Part shown: piece by piece, positions 1 through 6,809 of the stretch
Numbering within the stretch: the first letter of the stretch is position 1
Layout: each line of letters starts with the position of its first letter
Assembly: GCF_009674495.1 (NCBI RefSeq)
Contig: NZ_WKJN01000037.1
Location: 1-50,850 of the forward strand
Origin: Duganella alba
Lineage (GTDB): Bacteria; Pseudomonadota; Gammaproteobacteria; Burkholderiales; Burkholderiaceae_D
DNA: 50,850 nt
Direction of reading: 5' to 3'
Notes under the pieces: generated by a model
What the model saw: the letters and a program-made list of their open reading frames with translations, nothing else
What the model was told of the DNA's origin: nothing
Database searches by the model: none
Program-made: the position numbers and the translations under genes

Positions 1-236
1 ACCAGGGTGGCGCCGGCCAGCGCGGCCGGATCGGGCAGCGCCGCCGCCTGCAGCGCGACGCCGGCGGTCGACATCACCAGGCCGGGTTCGGCGGCGACCA
101 TATTGATTTGATAAGGCGGCGGCAAGCCGGCGTCGCGCGCCTCGTCATTCGCGGTGGAAAAGACCTGGGCGGGACCGGTGGCGTCCAGCAGCAAAAAGCC
201 CGGATAGACCAGCAGCCAGATAGGGATGGGCGTCAT
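1..236 (-). CDS. GlxA-type DJ-1/PfpI protein, N-terminal part (runs off window)
   Basis: An open frame without stops runs from an ATG at 236 to the window edge (78 codons). The protein begins MTPIPIWLLVYPGFLLLDAT, the first strand and turn of the DJ-1/PfpI fold as found in GlxA-family regulators ('VYPGFLLLDATGP'). Such proteins usually carry a C-terminal AraC helix-turn-helix, which would lie outside this window, so regulator versus plain PfpI enzyme cannot be decided. It is divergent from the PfpI gene at 317 with 80 bp between them, which suggests regulation of that neighbour. Family assignment is from sequence; the regulatory link is inference. Confidence 0.75.
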   Translation of the reverse strand, partial: MTPIPIWLLVYPGFLLLDATGPAQVFSTANDEARDAGLPPPYQINMVAAEPGLVMSTAGVALQAAALPDPAALAGATL

Positions 237-316
237 GTGGCAGATATTCAACCATGAGCGTCATTTATGTCAACCGCCGTCATGCGACGATACCGCATCC
301 AACTCGGGAGGACGGG

Positions 317-955
317 ATGACGCGCACCATCGGTATTTACATATTCGACAACGTTGAAGTACTGGACTTTGCCGGCCCCTACGAAGTCTTCACCTGCGCC
401 GCCCGGGTGGCCGGCAAGCTGGCGCCGGACGCGCCGCCGCCATTCGCCGTGCGCACCATCGGCGCCGGCGACGCCGCCGTGCGCGCCCGTGCCGGGCTGG
501 TCCTGCATCCGGAAGCCACGTTCGACGACGCCGGCCCCATCGATGTGCTGATCGTGCCGGGCGGCGTGGTGACTGCCGAGCTGGCGCGGCCGGAAGTCAC
601 CGCCTGGATTTCGGCCACGGCCGGCCGCGCAGAACTGACGGCCTCGGTCTGCACCGGCGCCCTGCTGCTGGCCGAAGCCGGTCTGCTCGACGGCCTGCCC
701 GCCACCACCCACTGGGAAGACCTGGACGACCTGCGCGCCGGCTGGCCGCAGGTGCGGGTCGAGGGCGGCCGGCGCTGGATCGACACCGGCCGCATCGTCA
801 CCTCGGCCGGCATCTCCGCCGGCATCGACATGTCGCTGCACCTGGTCGCCCGCCTCGCCGGCCAGGCGCTGGCCGAACGCACCGCCCGCCAGATGGACTA
901 CGACTGGCAAACCTCCGGGGTCAGGTCCCCCATTTCTACACAAACCCGGCCGTAG
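317..955 (+). CDS. DJ-1/PfpI family protein with repeat-encoded C-terminus
   Basis: A 212-aa single-domain DJ-1/PfpI protein (class I glutamine-amidotransferase-like fold). It starts MTRTIGIYIFDNVEVLDFAG and carries the nucleophile-elbow cysteine in SVCTGALLLAEAG (Cys112) followed by TTHW, as in GlxA-like sensors and isonitrile-hydratase-like enzymes. No DNA-binding domain is present. The ATG at 317 is chosen over an upstream ATG at 254 because a GGGAGG ribosome-binding site sits just before it and the family N-terminus begins there. The last 13 residues (SGVRSPISTQTRP) and the TAG stop are encoded by an inverted repeat at 913-1004, so the natural end was probably near MDYDWQT. Substrate unknown. 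Confidence 0.8.
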   Translation: MTRTIGIYIFDNVEVLDFAGPYEVFTCAARVAGKLAPDAPPPFAVRTIGAGDAAVRARAGLVLHPEATFDDAGPIDVLIVPGGVVTAELARPEVTAWISATAGRAELTASVCTGALLLAEAGLLDGLPATTHWEDLDDLRAGWPQVRVEGGRRWIDTGRIVTSAGISAGIDMSLHLVARLAGQALAERTARQMDYDWQTSGVRSPISTQTRP

Positions 956-1004
956 TCAACGTTACTGCTGTGCCCGTGTTGAATTGGGGGACCTGACCCC
1001 GGAG
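913..1004. repeat. Palindromic GGGGTCAG-type repeat at a convergent gene junction
   Basis: Left arm 913-941 (begins CTCCGGGGTCAGGTCCCCCA) and right arm 976-1004 are near-perfect inverted copies with a 34-nt spacer. The same arm sequence (CCGGGGTCAGGTCC...CATTTCTACAC) recurs at 36135-36214. The element overlaps both flanking genes: it encodes the C-terminal tail SGVRSP... of the PfpI gene on one strand and of the cytochrome peroxidase gene on the other. It resembles REP/BIME-type extragenic palindromes; no transposase is nearby. The hairpin could also end transcription from both sides, although there is no T-run. Confidence 0.85.
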
Positions 1005-2245
1005 TAGCCGTCGGTGAGGGTTTTGAGGAAGGCGACGATGTCGGCGATTTCGCTTTCGTTGAGCAGCGGCTTGTCGCCGGGCTTGCCGCCGAACGGGGCT
1101 TCCACGTTGACGTTGGCGTCCAGCCCGGCCGGCTGGTCGTCGAACTTGCGCTGCTTGTACCACTTCATCGGCGCGGTGTCGCGCGTGGCGTAGAAACGCA
1201 CCACCTCGGTCAGGCTGGTGAAACTGCCGTTGTGGAAGTAGGCCTTGCGCAGCGCGACGTTGCGCAGCGACGGCGTCTTGAAGGCGCCGCAGTATTCCTT
1301 GTGGTCCTTGAGGTCGGTACGGTCCGGGCCGCACAGGCCGAGGTCGTAGTACTGTGGATCGGCGTTGGCCAGCAGCTTGCGGTTGCGCGGCACGCCGATG
1401 TTGATCAGGCCGTAGTCGGTGAACTGCGGGAACACGCCGCCCGGCGAAATCTGGCTGATGTGGCAGGACGCGCAATTGCCCTTGGTCTCGTCGTTGAACA
1501 GCCGCAGCCCGCGCAGCTCCTGCGCACTCAGCGTGGTCTGCTTGCGCAGGAAGGCGTCGTACTTGCTGTTGTACGGGTAGAAGTCGGTCGGGCTTTCCTG
1601 GAACACTTCCAGCGCCATCAGCGCGCCCTGCATGGCGGCGTTCGGCCGCTCGAAAATATCCTCGCCATACACTTTGCGGAACTGCGCCGCCAGCGGACTG
1701 GCGCGCAGGTTGGCCAGCACCGCCGCCTCATCCTTGTTGCCCATCTCGTGCGCCGACAGCAGCGGCCCCAGCGCCTGCTCGTGGGCCGACTGCGCGCGGC
1801 CGTCCCAGTTGTGGCCGCCGGTCGGGCCGGCGTCGACACTGTCGTCGCCGTCGTCATCGTGGTAGTGCTCGCTGAAGGCGGGCGCGTTCTGGATGTAGCG
1901 CAGCGACGGCGCCGCGCGCGTGCCTTCGGTCTTGCCGTCGGCGCCGCCCAGCTGGGCCGCCAGATTGTTGTTGGGGCTGTAGGCATTGTCCGGGCTGTGG
2001 CAACTGGCGCAGGCCAGCTTGCCGGAGGCCGACAGCGCCGGCTCGTTGAACATGGCGCGGCCCAGCGCGGTCAGTTCGGGCACGGTCGGACGGCGGCCGG
2101 CCATCGGCGCATAGGCGGCGCGCGGCGCATCGGCTGATGCGGCGGCAGCGCTGGCGGAAGCGGCGGCGGCGGCGGGCGGCGATTTCGGCTGGCAGGCGCT
2201 GAGCAAGGCAGCGGCCACCACGGCAACTGTATAAATAATTTTCAT
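962..2245 (-). CDS. Di-haem cytochrome c peroxidase / MauG-like lipoprotein
   Basis: Periplasmic di-haem protein of the bacterial cytochrome c peroxidase/MauG superfamily (427 aa from the ATG at 2245). It has a lipoprotein signal ending in LLSAC (Cys18), an Ala/Ser-rich linker, then two haem motifs, CASCH at residues 79-83 and CASCH at 258-262. The family reduces peroxide with electrons from small cytochromes; MauG-like members instead oxidise protein residues, and the sequence does not separate the two. No Shine-Dalgarno precedes the start. A TACGCT -10 ends 7 nt before the ATG and a Pho box sits just upstream, arguing for a phosphate-controlled, possibly leaderless transcript. After FLKTLTDGY, the final residues SGVRSPNSTRAQQ and the stop come from the palindromic repeat. 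Confidence 0.85.
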   Translation of the reverse strand: MKIIYTVAVVAAALLSACQPKSPPAAAAASASAAAASADAPRAAYAPMAGRRPTVPELTALGRAMFNEPALSASGKLACASCHSPDNAYSPNNNLAAQLGGADGKTEGTRAAPSLRYIQNAPAFSEHYHDDDGDDSVDAGPTGGHNWDGRAQSAHEQALGPLLSAHEMGNKDEAAVLANLRASPLAAQFRKVYGEDIFERPNAAMQGALMALEVFQESPTDFYPYNSKYDAFLRKQTTLSAQELRGLRLFNDETKGNCASCHISQISPGGVFPQFTDYGLINIGVPRNRKLLANADPQYYDLGLCGPDRTDLKDHKEYCGAFKTPSLRNVALRKAYFHNGSFTSLTEVVRFYATRDTAPMKWYKQRKFDDQPAGLDANVNVEAPFGGKPGDKPLLNESEIADIVAFLKTLTDGYSGVRSPNSTRAQQ

Positions 2246-2267
2246 GCGCGCAGCGTAGCAAAGCGGC

Positions 2268-2285
2268 ATGACAGCTACATGACAG
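2268..2285 (-). promoter_or_regulatory. Pho box (PhoB operator)
   Basis: On the minus strand the sequence reads CTGTCATGTAGCTGTCAT, two perfect CTGTCAT half-sites in direct repeat with 4 bp between (11-bp period), the classical PhoB binding site. A candidate -10 (TACGCT, 2257-2252) lies 10 bp beyond the second half-site, the spacing usual for PhoB-activated promoters that lack a -35. The orientation drives the cytochrome peroxidase-like gene. The divergent phosphoesterase starts about 100 bp away and may share the control. Confidence 0.75.
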
Positions 2286-2383
2286 ATACAAAACGATACT
2301 TTTGCGCTTCAAACATTTCATCGTCCTGACATATTTGCTAAATAGCATGAGCGGCTTTCACCCACCACCCTCAAGGCAAGAAG

Positions 2384-4525
2384 ATGAAAACTACACTCAA
2401 TATGGCGCTGCGCCCGTTGCCGCTGCTGTTGCTGGCAGCCGGCGTCGGCGCTGGCCTGGTCGCCTGCGGCAGCTCGTCCGATGGCGATGTGCCTACCCTG
2501 TCCGGCCAGGTGGTCGGCAGCTATTATGAAAACGCCGTGGTCTGCCTGGAGAGCAGCAGCGCCAAGCTGACCTGCGACAGCAGCTCGGGCAGCGTGCGCA
2601 CCGCCGCCGACGGCACCTTCAAAGTGACCGGCGCCAGCAGCGGCGCGCTGCTGGTCACCGTCGGCACCGACGCCATCCGCCACGATGCGCTGGGCGACGC
2701 CGGCACCAAGGTCACGCAGAAGCTGGTGTTCCGCGCACCGAACGGCCACACCGGCATCATCGACGCCATCAGCACCGAGCTGACCGCCATCATGGACGCC
2801 AACGGCGGCGACTTCGCCAAGGCCAGCGCCCAACTGGCAGCGCGCATCGGCGTTTCGGAAAGCAACCTGCTGGCCGACGTCAATAAGGTCTCGGGCGACG
2901 ACCAGGCCAAGCTGAAGTCGGAAAACGACACCTTCACCTCGGTCATCGCCGCCGCCGGCACGCAGAGCGCCAACGCCGACGTGGCCAACGCCATCAGCGC
3001 CGGCGCCGCGCTGGGCAACATCAAGAACATCGTCGTGATCTACGCGGAAAACCGCGGCTTCGACAATCTGTACGGCCTGTTCCCAGGCGCCAACGGCGTG
3101 CCGGGCGTGAACCCGACCTCGACCGGCGGCTACGTGGCGCAGAAGGATGTCGACAACAGCACCCTGCCGGTGCTGCCACCGACCTGGGGCGGCATGACCG
3201 CCGCCGGCCAGAGCCTGGTGATCACCCAGGCGCAATCGGCCAACCTGCCGAACAAGCCATTCCAGATCGACGACGTGAACAGCCCGATCGCCATGCCGCA
3301 ATCGGTCATCACGCGCGACCTGGTGCACCGCTTCTACAACAACCAGATGCAGATCAACGGCGGCGCCAACGACAAGTTCGCCCTGTACTCGGACGCTGGC
3401 GGCCTGAGCATGGGCTACTACGACGGCAGCAAGATGAAGATGTGGGACATCGCCAAGCAATACGCGCTGGCCGACAACCTGTTCATCGGCGCCTTCGGCG
3501 GTTCCTTCCTGACCCACCAGTACCTGATCTGCGCCTGCGCGCCGCAATACCCGAACGCCGACAAGTCGGTGGCCGCCGGTTCGATCTCGAAGATCGATCT
3601 GGACAGCAAGGGCAACTTCGTCCGCCTGACGCCAGCGGCCACCTCGCCGACCAGCGTACTGAACGGCGCACAGACCTACGCCAACGACAGCACCCTGACG
3701 CCAGCGGATTCGACCGGCATGTTCTACGCGGTCAACACCATGCAGCCGGCCTTCCAGCCAAGCAGCAACGCGCCAGCCGCCGACGACAGCACCCACCTGT
3801 ATGCCGACACGACCAAGGCCACCACCCTGCCGCCGCAGACGCAGAAAAACATCGGTGATATGCTGACCAGCAAAAACATCGATTGGGCCTGGTACGCCGG
3901 CGCCTGGAACAGCACCACCGCCAACGCCACCTCGGCCAACCGCGGCGCGTTTGCCAATCCGCCTAACTTCCAGTTCCACCACCAGCCGTTCAACTTCTTC
4001 GCCAATATGGATCCGGTGAAGAACGCGGCCTACCGTGCAGCCCACTTGAAGGACTACGACACCCAGTTCGTGGCGGATGCCGCCGCCGGCACGCTGCCGC
4101 CAGTGGCCTTCTACAAGCCGCAAGGTAACCTGAACCAGCACGCCGGTTATGCGTCGGTGGCGGATGGTGATGCCCACATCGCTGATGTGATTGCCAAGCT
4201 GAAGAAGAGCCCGCAGTGGAAGAACATGCTGGTCATCGTGACCTACGATGAAAACGGCGGCTTCTACGACCACGCCTCGCCACCGAAGGGCGACCGTTGG
4301 GGTCCAGGCACCCGCGTGCCGGCGATCATTGTGTCGCCGTTCGTGAAGAAGGGTTCGGTTGACCATACCCAGTATGACTCGGCGTCGATCCTGCGCGCGA
4401 TTACCCACCGCTTCAACCTGCCAGTGCTGGATGGTTTGACGGTGCGCGACAAGGCCTTGGCGGCAAATGGCGCCAAGCCGATGGGGGACTTTAGTGGCGC
4501 GCTTGCTTTGACGCCACAGGAATAA
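2384..4525 (+). CDS. Phosphoesterase-family lipoprotein (acid phosphatase / phospholipase C type)
   Basis: A 713-aa exported lipoprotein (signal ends LVAC, Cys28). After a roughly 200-residue N-terminal region of unclear function comes the phosphoesterase domain (Pfam PF04185 type): VIYAENRGFDNLYG near residues 218-231, with the metal-ligand pair Glu222-Asn223, and a C-terminal metal motif VTYDENGGFYDHASPP. The family includes AcpA-like acid phosphatases and non-haemolytic phospholipases C that free phosphate from esters outside the cytoplasm. The start is supported by AAGGCAAGAAG just upstream. The Pho box in the shared upstream region fits a phosphate-scavenging role (inference). The 3' end abuts an 88-bp repeat immediately after the stop codon. 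Confidence 0.85.
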   Translation: MKTTLNMALRPLPLLLLAAGVGAGLVACGSSSDGDVPTLSGQVVGSYYENAVVCLESSSAKLTCDSSSGSVRTAADGTFKVTGASSGALLVTVGTDAIRHDALGDAGTKVTQKLVFRAPNGHTGIIDAISTELTAIMDANGGDFAKASAQLAARIGVSESNLLADVNKVSGDDQAKLKSENDTFTSVIAAAGTQSANADVANAISAGAALGNIKNIVVIYAENRGFDNLYGLFPGANGVPGVNPTSTGGYVAQKDVDNSTLPVLPPTWGGMTAAGQSLVITQAQSANLPNKPFQIDDVNSPIAMPQSVITRDLVHRFYNNQMQINGGANDKFALYSDAGGLSMGYYDGSKMKMWDIAKQYALADNLFIGAFGGSFLTHQYLICACAPQYPNADKSVAAGSISKIDLDSKGNFVRLTPAATSPTSVLNGAQTYANDSTLTPADSTGMFYAVNTMQPAFQPSSNAPAADDSTHLYADTTKATTLPPQTQKNIGDMLTSKNIDWAWYAGAWNSTTANATSANRGAFANPPNFQFHHQPFNFFANMDPVKNAAYRAAHLKDYDTQFVADAAAGTLPPVAFYKPQGNLNQHAGYASVADGDAHIADVIAKLKKSPQWKNMLVIVTYDENGGFYDHASPPKGDRWGPGTRVPAIIVSPFVKKGSVDHTQYDSASILRAITHRFNLPVLDGLTVRDKALAANGAKPMGDFSGALALTPQE

Positions 4526-4613
4526 ACCCGCACGGCCAGCTGGGGTCTGACCCCATGCGGGGTCAGACCCCTAAGTGGTAACGCTGAGGCCGTGGCTAAA
4601 GCGTGCGGGGTAG
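4526..4613. repeat. 88-bp palindromic repeat, copy 1
   Basis: The element begins directly after the TAA of the phosphoesterase and reaches into the end of the histidine kinase gene. It holds a 13-bp inverted repeat (GGGGTCTGACCCC at 4542-4554, its complement at 4559-4571, 4-nt loop) inside outer ends ACCCGCACGG and CGTGCGGGGT. A second copy with about 8 mismatches lies at 14618-14705, in exactly the same position relative to two convergent genes. The stop codon and last residues LPRTL of the kinase are encoded by the element. Confidence 0.85.
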
Positions 4614-5966
4614 AACGACGGTGACAATCAGTCCTTCACCGTCGTTCCCGTGGGACAGGGTTATCGTCCCACCATTCCGCTCCGCCGCCCGCTCGGCAAT
4701 CGCCAACCCCAAGCCGCTGCCACTCTGCTCCTGCCCCGGCACCCGGTAAAACCGCTCAAACACTTTCTGCTGCAACGCCGGCGCGATGCCCGGTCCCTGA
4801 TCGGCAATCGTCAGCCGATAACCGTCCCCATCCTCCTCCAGCCGCACCACAATCCGTCCGCCCTCCGGCGAATACTTGATCGCATTGCTGATCAGGTTAT
4901 CCAGCAACGCCGCCATGCTTTCCACATGCACCGCCATGCTACATGCCGCCGCCGACTGGAATTCCAGCTCGATCCCACGCGCCATCGCCAGCGGCGCCGC
5001 CGACGCCAGCCGGCTGCGCACAAAACCACACAAGTCCGTCTGCGGCAACGGCTCCGCGCTCGGTTCCGCCCGCGCCCGTTCGAACGCCAGCAGCTGATGC
5101 ACCATATGCGTCGCCCGCGCCACACCATCGCGCAGGCCCTGCCCTGCCTCGGCGCTGCGCTCGGGGTTGTCCGCCACGCTACGGCTCAACAACAAGTGCG
5201 CATTGATCTGAATCGCCGCCAGCGGCGTCTTCAACTCATGCGCCGCATCGGTCAAAAACTCATGCTCGCGCTCGATGCGCTGGCTCAATCGCGCCATCAG
5301 CCGGTTGATCGCATCGATCAGCGGCGACAGTTCGCGATACTTGGAATCCGGCAGCGCCGTCAGATCCGACACCGCACGCGCCTCGATCTGCTCGGCAATC
5401 GACCGCAACGGCTTCAAGCCAATCCCGACAATCAGCCACGCCGGCAACAGCAGCAAGGGCAAACTGAAAATGGTCGACGACAGCAAAAAACTCACGCCGG
5501 AAAAACTCAGCATCCACTCATCATCGATCTCGTGACTGCGCTCGACCACCAGGCCATTGGCATCATCGCGCGCCACCGTCACCGCCCAGGCATTGGCCTG
5601 CCGCGCCGCCGCGCTGCCCGGCGCCGGCAACACCTCGGGCAAGGCCGGCAACGAGTTGTACACCAGCGCGCCGTGCTGCCAGACGCGCAGCCGCACGCGC
5701 GAGTGGTAGTCCAGATCGTGGAACATGGCCCGCCGAACATCCTCCAGCGAAGCCGCCGCCCGCGCGATGCGCACACGGTCGTCCGCAATCTCGCTCAAAT
5801 GCAGCAGCACTTCCCGCGTATGGGCGGCGTTCTCGCTGGCGGTCCGCGCCGCCTGCGTGATCTTCGCCTCAATAGCGACGTAGGTAAAGCCAACCAACGC
5901 CACCAGAGCAATCACGCCGGTAAAGCCCAGCATCAGCCGGCGGAACAGTGAGGAGGGCTTATTCAT
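4596..5966 (-). CDS. Sensor histidine kinase (QseC/TctE type)
   Basis: Inner-membrane histidine kinase, 456 aa. Transmembrane helix 1 is at about residues 12-33, followed by a periplasmic sensor region of about 120 residues, helix 2 at about 157-182, and a linker. The H-box DAAHELKTPLAAIQ contains the phospho-acceptor His243; the ATPase domain has the N-box LLDNLISNAIKYSPEGG, G1 DQGPGI and G2 GSGLGLAI. It autophosphorylates and passes phosphate to the regulator encoded just upstream. The two genes overlap by 8 nt (ATGAATAA), indicating translational coupling. The signal sensed cannot be read from the sequence. Its C-terminal LPRTL and TAG stop derive from the 88-bp repeat. Confidence 0.92.
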   Translation of the reverse strand: MNKPSSLFRRLMLGFTGVIALVALVGFTYVAIEAKITQAARTASENAAHTREVLLHLSEIADDRVRIARAAASLEDVRRAMFHDLDYHSRVRLRVWQHGALVYNSLPALPEVLPAPGSAAARQANAWAVTVARDDANGLVVERSHEIDDEWMLSFSGVSFLLSSTIFSLPLLLLPAWLIVGIGLKPLRSIAEQIEARAVSDLTALPDSKYRELSPLIDAINRLMARLSQRIEREHEFLTDAAHELKTPLAAIQINAHLLLSRSVADNPERSAEAGQGLRDGVARATHMVHQLLAFERARAEPSAEPLPQTDLCGFVRSRLASAAPLAMARGIELEFQSAAACSMAVHVESMAALLDNLISNAIKYSPEGGRIVVRLEEDGDGYRLTIADQGPGIAPALQQKVFERFYRVPGQEQSGSGLGLAIAERAAERNGGTITLSHGNDGEGLIVTVVLPRTL

Positions 5967-6615
5967 GCGGCTTCTGCGCCATGTAGCCCACGCCGCGCAC
6001 GGTGCGGATCAGCCGTTCGCCGATCTTCTTACGCAGGTTGGAGATATGCACATCCAGAGTCTGCCCTTCGCTGTGCGGCAACACGCCCTGTTCCAGCTCG
6101 GCGCGCGTCAGCACCCGGCCTGACTCCTTCACCAGAGCCAGCAGCAACGCAAACTCGGTGCGCGACAACGCCACCGGTGCGCCGGCGCGCGTGACCAGCA
6201 TGCGGCTCTCATCGAGCACCAGTTCGCCGAAGCTCCAGCCGCCATCCGCATTGCCGTTGGCGCGCCGCACGATCGCGCGCAGCCGCGCCAGCAGTTCGGG
6301 AATCTCGAACGGCTTGATCAGGTAATCGTCGGCGCCGGTGTTGAAGCCGTTGAGCCGGTCCTGCAAGCTGTCGCGCGCCGTCATGATCAGCACCGGCAAG
6401 CTCTGGCCGGCCGCGCGCAGTTGGCGCAGCAGCTCCGCGCCATCGCCATCCGGCAGGCCAAGATCCAGCAGCACCGCATCGAACGTCTCGGCCTGCAAAC
6501 GGGCCAGCACGCCGTCGGCCAGCCGCAGCCACACCACCAGGTGGCCCTCATCCTGGAACACCGCCAGCAGCGCGCGGCCGATGGCCAGGTCGTCTTCGAT
6601 CATCAGAATTTTCAT
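5959..6615 (-). CDS. OmpR-family response regulator
   Basis: A 218-aa two-domain regulator. The receiver domain has the acidic pair Asp8-Asp9 (MKILMIEDD), phospho-acceptor Asp51 in LLDLGLPDGDG, Thr79 and Lys101 (LIKPFE). The C-terminal winged helix ends with VRGVGY, typical of QseB/PmrA-like members. The ATG at 6615 is chosen because the family starts MKILMIEDD there. No Shine-Dalgarno is present; TACACT ends 7 nt before the ATG, suggesting a leaderless transcript. The gene is co-transcribed with the kinase downstream (8-nt overlap) and divergent from the TonB receptor at 6810, a possible target (inference). Confidence 0.92.
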   Translation of the reverse strand: MKILMIEDDLAIGRALLAVFQDEGHLVVWLRLADGVLARLQAETFDAVLLDLGLPDGDGAELLRQLRAAGQSLPVLIMTARDSLQDRLNGFNTGADDYLIKPFEIPELLARLRAIVRRANGNADGGWSFGELVLDESRMLVTRAGAPVALSRTEFALLLALVKESGRVLTRAELEQGVLPHSEGQTLDVHISNLRKKIGERLIRTVRGVGYMAQKPHE

Positions 6616-6674
6616 GCGGGAAGTGTAGCGCGCTTTGTAGTTAAAGTACGCCGACGTAGGCAAAACGCCACAAC

Positions 6675-6691
6675 TTGCCAAATGCAGGCAA
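6675..6691. promoter_or_regulatory. Candidate dyad operator upstream of the TonB receptor
   Basis: TTGCC and GGCAA half-sites separated by 7 nt lie in the 194-bp region between the response regulator and the TonB receptor. Further down, TTGACC (6748-6753) and TACAAC (6769-6774) form a poor promoter with a 15-bp spacer. The dyad is short and may be chance; no cognate regulator is recognisable in the window. Confidence 0.25.
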
Positions 6692-6809
6692 ATCAGTCAC
6701 TTGCACGCCAACCTTCAGGCTTTCTTCAGACCGCCAACGCGCCGTCGTTGACCCGTTTTTAGTGCTGTTACAACATCCGCCCTGCAAGCACAATAATTAA
6801 GGGAGACAT

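Noticed and set aside
2325..2345. Second, plus-strand Pho-like half-site CTGACAT before the phosphoesterase
   Set aside because: Only one half-site is good; the next 11-bp position (GCTAAAT) does not match.
2318..4408. Very long minus-strand open frame opposite the phosphoesterase gene, and similar ones at 7692-9677 and 22009-22920
   Set aside because: High GC leaves reverse frames open by chance. The translations are Arg/Gly/Val/Ala-rich with no recognisable domain, while the opposite strand encodes clear families.
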